Positions 25,800-35,743 are shown, counted from the stretch's first letter. The stretch is DNA of 64,000 nt from Paludisphaera borealis (GCF_001956985.1 NZ_CP019082.1:1984001-2048000), one strand, 5' to 3'. Program-made: numbers and translations. The notes: generated by a model from the sequence alone, not told the origin.

Positions 25800-26732
25800 T
25801 TGAGAACGGTCATCACCGGAGGAGCCGGGTTCGTCGGCTCGCATCTTTGCGAGCGGTTTCTCGACGACGGCGACGAGGTCGTCTGCGTCGACAATTTGCT
25901 GACGGGGTCGCTCAAGAACATCGATCAGCTCGCGGCCGACCCGCGGTTCCGGTTCGTGCGGCACGACATCTCCGAGCCGATCGAACTCGACGGCCCGGTC
26001 GACAACGTGCTTCACTTCGCGAGCCCCGCCAGCCCCGTCGACTACCTCGCCCACCCGATCCCGACCCTCAAGGTCGGCTCGCTCGGCACCCACAACGCGC
26101 TCGGGCTGGCCAAGGCCAAGGACGCGCGGTTCCTGCTGGCGAGCACGTCGGAGATTTACGGCGATCCCGACGTCCACCCGCAGCGCGAGGACTACTGGGG
26201 GAACGTCAACACGATCGGCCCGCGCGGCTGCTACGACGAGGCCAAGCGGTTCGCCGAGGCCATCACCATGGCCTACCACCGGTTCCACGGCGTGAAGACG
26301 CACATCGTCCGAATCTTCAACACCTACGGCCCTCGGATGCGCCTTAACGACGGCCGCGTGTTGCCCAACTTCATGAAGCAGGCCCTCCGCGGCGACCCGA
26401 TCACGATCTACGGCAAGGGTGAACAGACCCGGAGCTTCTGCTACGTGACCGACTTGGTCGACGGCATCCACCGCCTGCTCAAGGCCGATTACGCGCTGCC
26501 GGTCAACATCGGCAACCCGTCGGAGATCACCGTCCACCAGCTCGCCGAGGAGATCATCGCGCTCGTCGAGGGGACCAAGAGCCGGATCGTCTACAACGAC
26601 CTCCCCGAAGACGACCCCAAGCGCCGGAAGCCCGACATCACCAAGGCCCAGACCCTGCTCGGCTGGAACCCGATCGTCGACCGCCCCGACGGCCTGAAAC
26701 GGACGCTCGCCTACTTCCGTTCCGTGGTCTGA
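25800..26732 (+). CDS. UDP-glucuronate decarboxylase / NAD-dependent sugar epimerase
   Basis: A 310-residue extended SDR enzyme. The dinucleotide loop is [10 protein letters not shown], the catalytic set is STSEIYGDP with YDEAKRFAE (YxxxK), and the sequence EIYGDP...[11 protein letters not shown] plus [10 protein letters not shown] is characteristic of UDP-xylose synthase (UXS), which turns UDP-glucuronate into UDP-xylose. The start is TTG 25800, seven bases after AGGAGG. It probably supplies sugar nucleotides for surface polysaccharide. UDP-glucose epimerase relatives are the main alternative, but the motifs favour UXS. Confidence 0.9.
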   Translation: MRTVITGGAGFVGSHLCERFLDDGDEVVCVDNLLTGSLKNIDQLAADPRFRFVRHDISEPIELDGPVDNVLHFASPASPVDYLAHPIPTLKVGSLGTHNALGLAKAKDARFLLASTSEIYGDPDVHPQREDYWGNVNTIGPRGCYDEAKRFAEAITMAYHRFHGVKTHIVRIFNTYGPRMRLNDGRVLPNFMKQALRGDPITIYGKGEQTRSFCYVTDLVDGIHRLLKADYALPVNIGNPSEITVHQLAEEIIALVEGTKSRIVYNDLPEDDPKRRKPDITKAQTLLGWNPIVDRPDGLKRTLAYFRSVV

Positions 26733-27354
26733 AAAGCCCCTGCAACCCTCATAACCCCTTCGGGACGCCCGGACCCATGAAACGGGGACGCCGGGTCGTC
26801 CGGAAGGTCGTCCTGGAGTCGCCCGTCGGGTGATTGGGTTTGTTCGCGCCGAAACCAGGTCGTCACTCGCCATCCTTCCTCGCGAATGAACCCATCCGGC
26901 GCGACCGCCCCGGCCCTTCCCCATCGACCCGAAATTGGCTTCGTTTGCGCAGCCCAACCGCCTGTTCTGTCACCGTAACTATTGCTATACCAACATTTTG
27001 CTTGCCGACTTCCGATTGGCTTCGATTGCGCCGAAAGCGGCTCGCCCCGCCTGACGGCCGACCCCGTCGGCCCAGGCGGATTGGGTTCGATCGGCCATTT
27101 TTCACCCTCGCCGACGATTCCCTCACCGGCCGCCGGCCCAGTAGCGGATTGGGTTCGCTCGTCCACTTTTCCACCCTCGCCGCCGACGCCCGCCGGGTCG
27201 TAACGGTGCGACGACTTACCGACCGCCGAATCGACAACGAGCGCGGAAGCGAAAGGCGCACCTTCCCCTTATGGGTCAGTTTACGACACGGCGCGCGGAG
27301 CGCCCTTGCGACCGTCAATCCACACCTATTCGGCGTGACCCGCTCAATCCCTGA
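26733..27354. repeat. Intergenic region with a degenerate repeat array
   Basis: Contains five related cores of the form GATTGGGTTCG or GATTGGCTTCG at about 26832, 26933, 27013, 27079 and 27147, spaced 66-101 bases apart. The last two share a longer tail (CCATTTTTCACCCTCGCC and CCACTTTTCCACCCTCGCC). A hairpin-like GGACGCCCGGACCCATGAAA stretch lies near 26762. Open frames across it are low-complexity and not supported as genes. Confidence 0.65.
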
Positions 27355-27660
27355 AGCCATCCGGACGGCCGCCCCGCCCTGCGCTCGTTCGTCAGGACAA
27401 TACCGGCCAAGCAACGGACCATCCGACTGGACGTGGAAGAATGCCGGTTCGGGCCGATCCCCGAGGCCGAATTTGCGCTCGAACCGTTTCTGGCCGACCT
27501 CGGGCCGGACCGGCCCAACTGGCAGCAGGCGGTCGAGCCCTCAACCGCGACGCTCCTCGACTGGTACTGGCTGGTGTTCGTCGCCGGCGGGATCAGCCTG
27601 GCGGGCGGGGCCGGCGTGGCCCTGCGAAGCCGAGACCGACGGGCGCTGCGGGCGGTCTGA
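27355..27660 (+). pseudogene. Possible C-terminal remnant of a membrane protein
   Basis: An open frame follows an in-frame stop (27352-27354) and shows good codon bias for about 100 codons: RPALRSFVRTIPAKQ, VEECRFGPIPEAEFAL, then one hydrophobic segment (LVFVAGGISLAGGAGVAL) and a short basic tail. No start codon with a ribosome site is evident; the first GTG is at 27433. It ends exactly where repeat A1 begins. It may be the end of a gene whose front was lost among the repeats, or a chance frame. Confidence 0.35.
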
Positions 27661-27738
27661 TGGAAGCCCGAAGCGCCAGCGAGTGAATCAGCGTTGGGCC
27701 GTCGGAACCATTCACTCGCTGGCGCTTCGGACTTCCAT
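27661..27738. repeat. Dispersed hairpin repeat family A, copy 1
   Basis: Two 28-base arms, TGGAAGCCCGAAGCGCCAGC plus GAGTGAAT and its complement (27710-27737), with one mismatch and a 21-base loop. The other copies are at 35744-35808 and 57827-57896; the arm sequence is conserved while the loop differs. Confidence 0.9.
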
Positions 27739-27799
27739 TCCGCTCTCCGATCATCCCGCATCAGCGCGGTTTACGTTTGGGATGCTTACAAGGGTCAAA

Positions 27800-27950
27800 A
27801 CAGGCTGTCGCGAGCATGCCTTCTCCCCTCGCGGGAGAAGGTGGCCGGAACGGCCGGATGAGGGGGGGGCGAGGGCCAAGGCGATCGAGGAACCCCTCAT
27901 CCGCCCCTGCGGGGCACCTTCTCCCGCAGGGGGAGAAGGGAATTCCGCCC
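27800..27950. repeat. Dispersed repeat family B, copy 2
   Basis: Starts with the same ACAGGCTGTCGCGAGCATGC as the copy at 17111 and has the same inverted arms: CGGGAGAAGGTGGC...CGGATGAGGGG against CCCCTCATCCGCCCC...GGGGCACCTTCTCCCGC. It ends GGAGAAGGGAATTCCGCCCC. It lies 61 bases after family A copy 1. The 27738-28006 spacer holds nothing else. Confidence 0.85.
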
Positions 27951-28006
27951 CATCCCGCGTGCAACCCAAATCCAAACCGCGCTACGTATTCCTGGTCGCC
28001 GATTAA

Positions 28007-29605
28007 TCACAGCCCGAGCACGTCCATTGCCGCGTTGCGGCCGTTGATCCCGATGACGCTGCCGCCGGGGTGGGTGCAGGCGCCGCAGAGGAAGACGCCG
28101 GGCATTGGAGTTCGCGGCGTGAGGCGGTTCGCCCACATGAAGGGCGGAAGACATTCGCCCTGGAAGATGTGGCCGCCGGTGAGGCCGACTGATTTCTCGA
28201 TGTCGGGCGGGCCGAGGACCTGGACGTCGATCACGGCGTCGGGGATGTTCTCGCAGAACCGGCCGATCGAATCGAGGGCGAGCCGCCTCACCTCCTCACG
28301 CCGCGCGTCCCAGTCGCCGCGCGCGAACGTGTACGGCACGTACTGGGCAAAGACGCTCATCGTGTGAACCCCCGGCGGGGCGACGCTCGAATCGTGCGCG
28401 GTGTGGAAATACAACTCGGTCCAGAGCCGATCGGGCAGTTCTCCTCGACGCATCGCCTTGAAGCCCTCGGCCCATTCGGCCTTCGTCAGCGGCGTGTTGA
28501 CTTGCCCCTTATGATGGTCGTTCATCACGCCCGGCCGCGCCTTGAAGCTGGGCAACTCCTTGAGCGCGACGTTGAGTTTCAGCGTGCAGCCGACCTGCGG
28601 CACGGACTCGACGCGCGCCTTCCAGGTGGGGTCGACTGCGTCGCCGAGCAGTCGAAGCGTAACCCGAGGGTCGGCGTTGGAGACTACGACGTCGGCGAGA
28701 ATGCGGTCGCCTCCCTCAAGCTCGACCCCCTCTCCCGGCAAGATCTTCGCCACCGGTGTCCCCGTCGCGACCACGACGCCGAGGTCGCGGGCGATGTCGC
28801 AGAGCAGGAACGACACCACCCCCATGCCCCCCTCGACATATCCCCACATCCCGGCGATTCCGCCGAGACGACCGGACTGATGGTGGAAGTGGATCGACGC
28901 CGTGCCGGGATCGTGCGGGCTGGCGTTGGTGCCGATCACCCCCTGGCCGAGGTAGGCCATCTGGAGCCGCTCGTCCTGGAAGTAATTCTCGACGCATTCG
29001 ACCATCGACCACTCGAACAAGAGCCGCCGGGCCTCGTGATCGCCGCCGAGCCGCTCGTCGATCTGGTCGATCGTCGGCGCCTTGCCGATCCAGAAGTCGT
29101 CGTCCCCCTCCGGTCGCAGGGCGTCGCGGAGCCGGCTCTTGACCGAACAGAAGTCGCGCCAGCCTTCGACGTCGACGGGGGAGAGGCGACGAATCTCATC
29201 CGCGCAGCGTTCGTCGTCGTCCCATAATTGAACGCTGCTCCCGTCGTCGAACGGGACGAACAGGCCCGCCGCCGCCGGCGACCACCGGAACCCGTGCGCC
29301 GGCAAGCTTAGCTCGTCGATCACCTTCGGGTGGAGGAGTCCGACCAGGTACGCGCAGGGCGAGAGCCGAAATCCTGGCCAGACCTCTTCCATCGTGCAGG
29401 CCCCGCCGACGCGGTCGCGCGCCTCAAGCACCAGGACCGACTTCCCCGCGCGGGCCAGATACGCCGCGGCCGTCAGCCCGTTATGGCCGCCGCCCACCAC
29501 GATCGCGTCCCATCGACGGCTCGCGAGGTCCTTGATCGGCGTCGTAAGTTCCATCCTCCCGAGTGTTTCGATCGTCCGCCGATTGCCCCCGGGCGTGATC
29601 GCCAT
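28007..29605 (-). CDS. FAD-dependent phytoene-desaturase-like oxidoreductase (PYROXD2-like)
   Basis: A 532-residue flavoprotein. The FAD-binding start is DAIVVGGGHNGLTAAAYLARAG, followed by VLEARDRVGGACT. The C-terminal motif CGACTHPGGSVIGINGRNAA matches the CrtI/PYROXD2 group. The sequence FEWSMVECVENYFQDE and the SPHDPGTASIHFHHQSG stretch favour the PYROXD2 branch over true carotenoid desaturases. No carotenoid synthesis gene is near, so the substrate is unknown. ATG 29605 follows GAAGGTGGG; ATG 29554 would remove 17 residues and is also possible. Confidence 0.88.
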   Translation of the reverse strand: MAITPGGNRRTIETLGRMELTTPIKDLASRRWDAIVVGGGHNGLTAAAYLARAGKSVLVLEARDRVGGACTMEEVWPGFRLSPCAYLVGLLHPKVIDELSLPAHGFRWSPAAAGLFVPFDDGSSVQLWDDDERCADEIRRLSPVDVEGWRDFCSVKSRLRDALRPEGDDDFWIGKAPTIDQIDERLGGDHEARRLLFEWSMVECVENYFQDERLQMAYLGQGVIGTNASPHDPGTASIHFHHQSGRLGGIAGMWGYVEGGMGVVSFLLCDIARDLGVVVATGTPVAKILPGEGVELEGGDRILADVVVSNADPRVTLRLLGDAVDPTWKARVESVPQVGCTLKLNVALKELPSFKARPGVMNDHHKGQVNTPLTKAEWAEGFKAMRRGELPDRLWTELYFHTAHDSSVAPPGVHTMSVFAQYVPYTFARGDWDARREEVRRLALDSIGRFCENIPDAVIDVQVLGPPDIEKSVGLTGGHIFQGECLPPFMWANRLTPRTPMPGVFLCGACTHPGGSVIGINGRNAAMDVLGL

Positions 29606-29927
29606 GACAAATCCCACCTTCGCTGAAACAGTGTGTAAATGACCAGGCGACAACGATCCCAAGGGAAAGACGCGGGGTCGGAAAGCCTCAGGATAACTTG
29701 GCCGAGTCTAGCAAGGTACAGAGCCGAAAATTCGACCAAGCCGGCTGACTGAACGAAATGAGCGCTTTTGGAGCGGCGCATGGTGTAAACTTGACACGTA
29801 GAAGCCGATTGAGCCATCACGCGAGCCGCTCTCCACTCATGGATCGAGACGGCCGTCGGTTTCGGCGTTGGGCGTCTCGGCCCGTCGCCGATCCTTGTCC
29901 GAGGTCCCGATGAGGGGAAGCAACGAC
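29606..29927. other. Divergent intergenic region, oxidoreductase to HD nuclease
   Basis: No gene supported. It should hold promoters for both divergent genes; the 29690-29790 part is the AT-richest. Upstream ATG and TTG candidates for the HD gene (29868, 29910) lack ribosome sites as good as the chosen start. Confidence 0.4.
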
Positions 29928-30974
29928 ATGCCTGCCATCGCCAACGTCGTGACTCGTCTTTCGGACGTCGTCGACGGCCAGGAAGCCGTCTGTTTCGCCG
30001 CCTTGGTCAAAAAGACGCGGGGGATGACGAAGGCGAACCAGCCGTTCATCAAATGCCTCTTCCGGGACAAGCGCGTCGCCTGCGAGGCACCCCTCTGGCA
30101 CGACCACCGCTACATCCAGGAGGCTGAGGGCTGGACCGAGGGCCTCGCCTACCGCCTCCAGATGCGCGCCAGTTTCAACCTCCGGTACGGGATGCAGATC
30201 GAGATCCTAGGCATCCGTCCCGCCACCGACGCCGACGCCGCCGACGGCTACGACTTCAATGACCTCGTCGAGAGTGGTAAGTATCCACCGCAGAAGTTGA
30301 TCGACTCGATTCTCAATCGCGTCCACAAATACATCGTCGAGCCGCACCTCAAGCAGTTGGTGCTCCAGATCCTCAACGACCACGACGACCTGCTTCGCAA
30401 GATGCCGGCCGCGCAGAGCATGCATCACAACTACACCGGCGGGCTCCTGGAGCACGTCTGGAGCATGAGCCGTGTGGGCGAACTGCTCGTCGAGCACTAC
30501 GGGGGCTACTACGACACGCTGAATCCGCCGCTCGACAAGGGGCTGGTGATCGCCGCGATCATCATGCACGACATCGGCAAGCTCCGCGAGTTGAAGTACC
30601 ACCCGGTCGAGGCGCGGTACACGAAGGAAGGTTCGCTGGTCGGGCACGTCCTGATGGGCCGCGACCTCGTTCGCGAGACGGCGAAGACCATCGACGGCTT
30701 CCCCGAGGAACTCCTCCTGCTCCTCGAACACGCGATCCTCTCCCATCACGGCAAGCGCGAATTCGGCGCTCCGATCCTGCCCCAGACGATCGAGGCGTTG
30801 CTCGTGTCGTACATCGACGACCTCGACGCCAAGATGAACGTCGCAGCCCGCCAGCGCCTGTTGTCGAAGACCGACGACGACTTCACCGACCGCGTCTACG
30901 CGCTCGACAACCGGCGGATCTACAAGGGGATTCCCCTGGAGACCCCCGACGACGACGACGCCAGCGCCTTCTGA
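29928..30974 (+). CDS. YhaM-like HD-domain 3'-5' exoribonuclease
   Basis: A 348-residue protein with an N-terminal OB-like nucleic-acid-binding region (about 1-110: VCFAALVKKTRGMTKANQ, PLWHDHRY) and a C-terminal HD phosphohydrolase. The metal motifs are MHHNYTGGLLEH (about 160), MHDIGKL (about 206) and LEHAILSHHGK (about 260). This combination is that of the YhaM family, which degrades RNA and single-stranded DNA from the 3' end. The ATG at 29928 follows GAGGGGA at nine bases. The acidic tail (DDDDASAF) is unremarkable. Confidence 0.88.
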   Translation: MPAIANVVTRLSDVVDGQEAVCFAALVKKTRGMTKANQPFIKCLFRDKRVACEAPLWHDHRYIQEAEGWTEGLAYRLQMRASFNLRYGMQIEILGIRPATDADAADGYDFNDLVESGKYPPQKLIDSILNRVHKYIVEPHLKQLVLQILNDHDDLLRKMPAAQSMHHNYTGGLLEHVWSMSRVGELLVEHYGGYYDTLNPPLDKGLVIAAIIMHDIGKLRELKYHPVEARYTKEGSLVGHVLMGRDLVRETAKTIDGFPEELLLLLEHAILSHHGKREFGAPILPQTIEALLVSYIDDLDAKMNVAARQRLLSKTDDDFTDRVYALDNRRIYKGIPLETPDDDDASAF

Positions 30975-31141
30975 ACGGCGGAACGCTCCAGGCCCCGTTC
31001 CAGTCGCGATCCTTCGAATCTCAGGAAGCCTCCGCCCCGCGCTTGGCGATCCGGCTTGTTGAGGGATACAATGCGATCCATTGGATGAAGCCGTCGCAGG
31101 CCGCGGCGCGCTCGCGTTCCAACCACCGAAAGGATCGCACC

Positions 31142-31684
31142 TTGAAGACTCGACACCGTTTGTTCCCATCGGCCCTGGCTCTCTCGTTCCTGATCGGCTG
31201 CGCGGGCGAAGAGGCGGCGGCCCCGAGCGCGTCGACGCCCAGCTCGACGCCGACGGCGAGCAAGCCCTCCGCTCCCCCGGTCAAGGCGGACGACAAGGCG
31301 CCGACACTCACGCCCGCCCCGGCCAAGGATGAGGACAAGGACAAGACGCCGACGCTCACGCCCGCCCCGGCTCCGACCCCTCCGGCCGACGAGCCGAAGA
31401 AGACCGAAGCCAAGCCGAGCCTCGAAGGCCCCAAGGCCGAAGCCGTCAAGCTGACCGAAGAGGAAGTCGCTTCGATCAAGGAACTTCCGGCCGACGACCA
31501 GGCCGTCGCTCTGGCCCAGGCGGTCTGCCCGGTGAGCGACGAACACCTCGGTGCCATGGGTGCCCCGATCAAGGTCAGCGCCGAGGGCCGGACGTTCTAC
31601 ATCTGCTGCAAAGGGTGCCAGAAGGATGTCAAGGACGACGCCAAAGCGGTGGTCGCCAAGCTTGACAAGCTTAGCAAAAAGTAA
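31142..31684 (+). CDS. Lipoprotein with Pro-rich linker and YHS-like Cys domain
   Basis: A 180-residue exported lipoprotein. The start is TTG 31142 after GAAAGGA. The signal peptide ends in a lipobox LIGC, so the mature protein starts at Cys18 or so. A low-complexity linker with two copies of PTLTPAPA follows. The C-terminal 55 residues contain VCPVSDEHLGAMGAPIKV and FYICCKGCQKDVK, four cysteines in a YHS/heavy-metal-binding-like pattern, perhaps binding copper or iron. It is probably envelope-anchored. The start is favoured over upstream ATGs because only this one begins at the signal peptide. Confidence 0.85.
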   Translation: MKTRHRLFPSALALSFLIGCAGEEAAAPSASTPSSTPTASKPSAPPVKADDKAPTLTPAPAKDEDKDKTPTLTPAPAPTPPADEPKKTEAKPSLEGPKAEAVKLTEEEVASIKELPADDQAVALAQAVCPVSDEHLGAMGAPIKVSAEGRTFYICCKGCQKDVKDDAKAVVAKLDKLSKK

Positions 31685-32394
31685 GCAGAAATCACCCGAC
31701 GGCGCGGCTCGCGCCGTCGATTCGATCGCTTCGTAAAGCCGTCCGCTCGCCCTCGAACGGGCGGCCTCACGCGGTTTTTCCTCTCCCCACCGATCGCCTC
31801 AACTCTCCGCTCCCCAGTCTTCCAAAACTCGACGACGGTTTCTTACATGCGAAGACGATGAGGGTCTGGCGATCGAGGGCGTCGGAGGATATAATTCCTG
31901 CCTGCGAGAATGGGATCTCGAAACCGCCCGTTCGTTGGGCGGAGATCAAACGCAATCCCAGGATCGGCGACTCTCCCGCGCTGAGGCGAAACGGCAGTGC
32001 GACGGGTCGCGGGCGCGACTCTATTGAGATCTCCGGGACGCACCCGGATGGAGCCGTCCTCGTGATCCCCCTCTGACCACTCGCCGGCCTTGTCATCACA
32101 GCGACGATCATCCTTTGGACGTGAGCGAGACGACCGGGACGGCCCGGCGAAGCGTTCTTCGTTCTGAGATTCCGGTCGTGCACCAAGGCTTTCCGGATCG
32201 ATAGGCGTTCCCAAACTCCGCGCTATGTGTCGGTCTTGCGGCCCCCTTCGAATTCCCTTGACTCAGTCGAGGGCGGGCCGCGTGAAGATCGTTCTCTGTG
32301 GACTCTTCTCCCTTTCGAAGGGCCGTGCAGAACCCAGTCAGGGCGACATTCGCGCGTTTTCGGACCCACCAACTCTGTTTGATGGAGCCTTTCG
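31685..32394. other. 710-base intergenic region upstream of glnN
   Basis: No gene is supported; the short frames on both strands are biased by GC only. A TATAAT hexamer at 31890-31895 is the only clear -10-like element, without a well-spaced -35. I looked for a sigma-54 site (TGGC-N7-TGC type) before glnN and did not find a convincing one. The length suggests a long leader or regulatory region for the glutamine synthetase gene. Confidence 0.4.
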
Positions 32395-34581
32395 ATGGAA
32401 CATAAGAGCGCATACGACTCCGCGGTGGAAGCCATTACATCCTGGTCCAACCTGGGCCGAAGAGCGCCCAAGTCGGTCACGCCGGTCTGCCAGCTCTTCG
32501 GCATCAACGTCTTCTCCGACGACGTCATGCGGGCCCGGCTGCCGGAAAACGTCTACAAGACGCTTCGCGCCACGGTGCAGAAGGGCGCGCCCCTCGACCC
32601 CTCGATCGCCGACGTGGTGGCGACGGCGATGAAGGAATGGGCGATGGAGCGGGGTGCGACCCACTACACCCACTGGTTCCAGCCGATGACCGGCCTGACG
32701 GCCGAGAAGCACGACTCGTTCCTGTCACCCACCGAGGCCGGCACGGCCGTCGCCGAGTTCAGCGGCAAGGAACTGGTCCGCGGCGAGCCCGACGCGTCGA
32801 GCTTCCCCTCCGGCGGCATCCGCAGCACCTTCGAGGCCCGCGGCTACACGGCTTGGGACCCGACGAGCCCGGCGTTCATCCTCGACAACCCCAACGGCAC
32901 GACGCTCTGCATCCCGACCGCCTTCTGTTCGTGGACCGGCGAGGCCCTCGACAAGAAGACCCCGCTCCTGCGGTCGGTCGAGGCGCTCTCGCACCAGGCC
33001 GTCCGCATCCTCAAGCTGTTCGGATCGACGGCCGAACGGGTCAGCACGACGGCCGGCCCCGAGCAGGAATACTTCCTGATCGACAAGAACTTCTACTACG
33101 CCCGTCCCGACCTCATCAACGCCGGCCGGACCCTCTTCGGCGCCAAGCCCCCCAAGGGGCAGGAGATGGAGGACCACTACTTCGGCTCCATCCCCGAGCG
33201 CGTCCTGGCCTGCATGCTCGAAACCGAGACCGAGCTGTACAAGCTCGGCGTGCCCGTCAAGACGCGGCACAACGAGGTGTCGCCCGCCCAGTATGAGATC
33301 GCGCCCGTCTTCGAGAGCGCCAACGTCGCCACCGACCACAACATGCTGGTCATGGAGAGCCTGAAGCGGATCGCCGATCGCTACGGCCTCCAGGCGTTGC
33401 TCCACGAGAAGCCGTTCGCCGGCGTCAACGGGTCGGGCAAGCACGTCAACTGGTCGATGTCGGACGACCTGGGAAACAACCTGCTGCGCCCCGGCGACAC
33501 GCCGCACGACAACGCGCAGTTCCTGATCTTCCTGGCCGCCGTCATCCGCGCCGTGTCGCGGCACGGCGACCTGCTGCGAGTGGCCGTCGCCCACGCCGGC
33601 AACGACCATCGCCTCGGCGCCAACGAGGCCCCGCCGGCCATCATCTCGATCTTCCTGGGCGACATGCTCGAAGACATCGTCGAGCAGATCGAAAAGGGAG
33701 GAGCCAAGTCGGCCAAGTCCGGCGGCGAGCTGAAGATCGGCGTCTCGGTCCTGCCGACCTTGCCCCGCGACCCGGGCGACCGCAACCGCACCAGCCCGTT
33801 CGCCTTCACGGGCAACAAATTCGAGTTCCGCGCCTGCGGCTCGGCCCAGTCGATCGCGGGTCCGATCGTGGTCCTCAACTCGATCGTCGCCGAGAGCCTC
33901 GACTACATGGCCACGCAGCTTGAACAGGCCGTGGCGCCGGGCAAGGACCTCAACGCCGAGATCCAGAAGCTGCTCCAGTCGGTGATCAAGGAATCGCGCT
34001 GGATCGTCTTCAACGGCGACAACTACAGCGAAGCCTGGCACGCCGAGGCCGAGAAGCGCGGACTGCCCAACCGCCGGTCGACGATCGACAGCCTCCCCGA
34101 CCTGGTCTCCCCCAAGGCCGTCGAGCTGTTCACCAAGTACAAGATCTTCACCGAGCGCGAGCTGCACTCGCGGTACGAGATCTTCCTGGAAGGCTACCGC
34201 AAGACCATCGCGATCGAATCGCAGCTCACGCTCCAGATGGCCTCGCGGATGATCCTGCCGGCCGCCCTCCGCTACCAGTCGGTGATCGCCTCCGCGGTGG
34301 CCAACCTGAAGGCCGCCGGGGCGACGGTTCCCAAGCACCAGACGGCCCTGCTCAACGAGATCGTCCACGCCATCGACGAACTCCAGAGCGCGTCCGACCG
34401 CCTCTCCGACGTCATCGACGAGCACCCCAAGGGGGACTCGCTCGACCACGCCAAGCACTCGCGCGACGTCGTCATCCCCGCCATGAACGCCGTCCGCGCC
34501 GCCGGCGACATCCTCGAAACCCTCGTCGCCAGCGACCTCTGGCCGCTGCCGACCTATCAGGAAATGCTGTTCATCAAGTGA
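32395..34581 (+). CDS. glnN: Glutamine synthetase type III
   Basis: A 728-residue enzyme that makes glutamine from glutamate, ammonia and ATP. The length and the motifs [18 protein letters not shown], the [13 protein letters not shown] glutamate-binding stretch, [14 protein letters not shown] and [11 protein letters not shown] define GSIII (GlnN), not the shorter GSI/GSII. GGAG precedes the ATG. A strong Rho-independent terminator follows. With Amt at 36.9 kb and GOGAT at 50-56 kb it forms the nitrogen-assimilation set of the window. No PII gene was seen nearby. Confidence 0.97.
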   Translation: MEHKSAYDSAVEAITSWSNLGRRAPKSVTPVCQLFGINVFSDDVMRARLPENVYKTLRATVQKGAPLDPSIADVVATAMKEWAMERGATHYTHWFQPMTGLTAEKHDSFLSPTEAGTAVAEFSGKELVRGEPDASSFPSGGIRSTFEARGYTAWDPTSPAFILDNPNGTTLCIPTAFCSWTGEALDKKTPLLRSVEALSHQAVRILKLFGSTAERVSTTAGPEQEYFLIDKNFYYARPDLINAGRTLFGAKPPKGQEMEDHYFGSIPERVLACMLETETELYKLGVPVKTRHNEVSPAQYEIAPVFESANVATDHNMLVMESLKRIADRYGLQALLHEKPFAGVNGSGKHVNWSMSDDLGNNLLRPGDTPHDNAQFLIFLAAVIRAVSRHGDLLRVAVAHAGNDHRLGANEAPPAIISIFLGDMLEDIVEQIEKGGAKSAKSGGELKIGVSVLPTLPRDPGDRNRTSPFAFTGNKFEFRACGSAQSIAGPIVVLNSIVAESLDYMATQLEQAVAPGKDLNAEIQKLLQSVIKESRWIVFNGDNYSEAWHAEAEKRGLPNRRSTIDSLPDLVSPKAVELFTKYKIFTERELHSRYEIFLEGYRKTIAIESQLTLQMASRMILPAALRYQSVIASAVANLKAAGATVPKHQTALLNEIVHAIDELQSASDRLSDVIDEHPKGDSLDHAKHSRDVVIPAMNAVRAAGDILETLVASDLWPLPTYQEMLFIK

Positions 34582-34638
34582 TGAAGCGCACGAGAGCCGA
34601 GACGCTGTCGGCCTCTCGCCGATAGCGTTGCTCAGTCG

Positions 34639-34682
34639 AAAAGGGTCCTGCTCCGGCGCCAAGCCGGCCGGGACCCTTTTTT
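34639..34682 (+). terminator. Rho-independent terminator after glnN
   Basis: AAAAGGGTCC (34639-34648) pairs with GGACCCTTTT (34671-34680), with CCGGC/GCCGG pairing in the loop region, followed by TT. It lies 58 bases after the glnN stop. Confidence 0.9.
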
Positions 34683-34723
34683 CGTGGCCTTCGTGGAACC
34701 GCCGAAGGGAGATCGACTCCGCC

Positions 34724-35449
34724 ATGCCGCCGATCCATCGACGAGAGCTGCTGGGCCGCGCCTCCGTGCTGGGGACCGCCGCGTTCGGCGCGGGTCCGTC
34801 CGAGCCGACGCATCCCAAGCGGAAGTTGGTCGTCACCGGCGGCCATCCTGGCGATCCCGAGTACGGCTGCGGCGGCACGATCGCCCGCTGGACCGACGAC
34901 GGGCACGACGCCGTGCTGCTCTATCTGAACGACGGCGTGCCGACTGGAAAACCCAAGAACGGGGTTCGCGTCGCCGAGGCCGGCAAGGCTTGTGAAATCC
35001 TCAAGGCCCGACCGATCTTCGCCGGGCAGATCGACGGCGACGCGGTGGTCGACCGCGCACATTACGAGGCGTTCCACAAGATCCTCGAGGCCGAGCGTCC
35101 GGACGTGGTATTCACCCACTGGCCGATCGACAACCACGCCGACCACCGAGCCATGTCGATGCTGGTCTACGACGCCTGGCTAAAGCTGAAGCGAAGCTTC
35201 GCCCTCTTCTATTACGAGGTGTCGAACGGCGAAGACACCGTGCAGTTCGCCCCCACGCACTACGTCGACGTCACCGCGACCGAGCCGAGAAAACGCCGCG
35301 CCTGCTTCGCCCACGCCAGCCAATCGCCCGAAAAATTCTACGCCCTGCAAGAACAAGTCGCCCGGATGCGCGGCGTCGAAAGAGGCTGCCTCTTCGCCGA
35401 AGGTTACATCCGCCACATACAGAGCCCGGAGATCGCGCTCCCCGGCTGA
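34724..35449 (+). CDS. PIG-L/LmbE-family deacetylase with Tat-like signal
   Basis: A 241-residue protein. It opens with HRRELLGRASVLG, a twin-arginine-type export signal, and then the PIG-L fold: VTGGHPGDPEYGCGGT (the zinc-binding His and Asp of the usual AHPDDE motif, here HPGDPE), and the second His motif NHADHR. PIG-L enzymes deacetylate N-acetylglucosamine-linked compounds. The altered first motif, with Gly replacing Asp, recurs in my recollection of planctomycete relatives, but activity is unproven. GAAGGGA precedes the ATG at a slightly long spacing. Confidence 0.85.
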   Translation: MPPIHRRELLGRASVLGTAAFGAGPSEPTHPKRKLVVTGGHPGDPEYGCGGTIARWTDDGHDAVLLYLNDGVPTGKPKNGVRVAEAGKACEILKARPIFAGQIDGDAVVDRAHYEAFHKILEAERPDVVFTHWPIDNHADHRAMSMLVYDAWLKLKRSFALFYYEVSNGEDTVQFAPTHYVDVTATEPRKRRACFAHASQSPEKFYALQEQVARMRGVERGCLFAEGYIRHIQSPEIALPG

Positions 35450-35550
35450 CGCGGCTCGCTCTTGCGCCACATGCAACGATCATAGAGAGACGTCGAAACT
35501 CTCTTCCTTCTCCCATCGGACTAACGACCCGACACCTATCCCGACCTCTC

Positions 35551-35620
35551 GAAATACAAACCACCATGACGCCGTGGAGACCCCCGGCCCCATGAAATGG
35601 GGGGCGCATGGCGTCACGAC
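35551..35620. repeat. Dispersed repeat family E, copy 1
   Basis: The first 24 bases (35551-35574, starting GAAATACAAACCACCATGAC) are identical to 57747-57770. They begin an imperfect hairpin in which CATGACGCCG faces CATGGCGTCA with a CCCCATGAAATGGGG core at 35589-35603. A related but shorter core is near 26762. Confidence 0.75.
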
Positions 35621-35628
35621 CAGGTCCG

Positions 35629-35714
35629 GTAGGGGCGCCCCTTGTGGGTGCCCGGTTCCTTTCACGTCGACCGCTCACGCTCGGCGATCGGGCACCCACA
35701 AGGGGCGCCCCTAC
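35629..35714. repeat. Large hairpin repeat family C
   Basis: Perfect 26-base arms (35629-35654 and 35689-35714; arm starts GTAGGGGCGCCCCTTGTGGG) with a 34-base loop. It lies between repeat E copy 1 and repeat A copy 2. Only one copy was seen in the window. Confidence 0.9.
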
Positions 35715-35743
35715 GGCAAACCACAGATCGTAATTTGGGAAGC

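Noticed and set aside
26832-27181. Possible CRISPR array
   Set aside because: Spacing is irregular, repeats are imperfect and only about 11-20 bases are shared, and no cas gene is present.
31685-32394. Sigma-54 promoter for glnN
   Set aside because: No TGGC and TGC pair with correct spacing was found by eye.
32725-34878. A 717-codon minus-strand frame
   Set aside because: Antisense shadow of glnN with no family resemblance.
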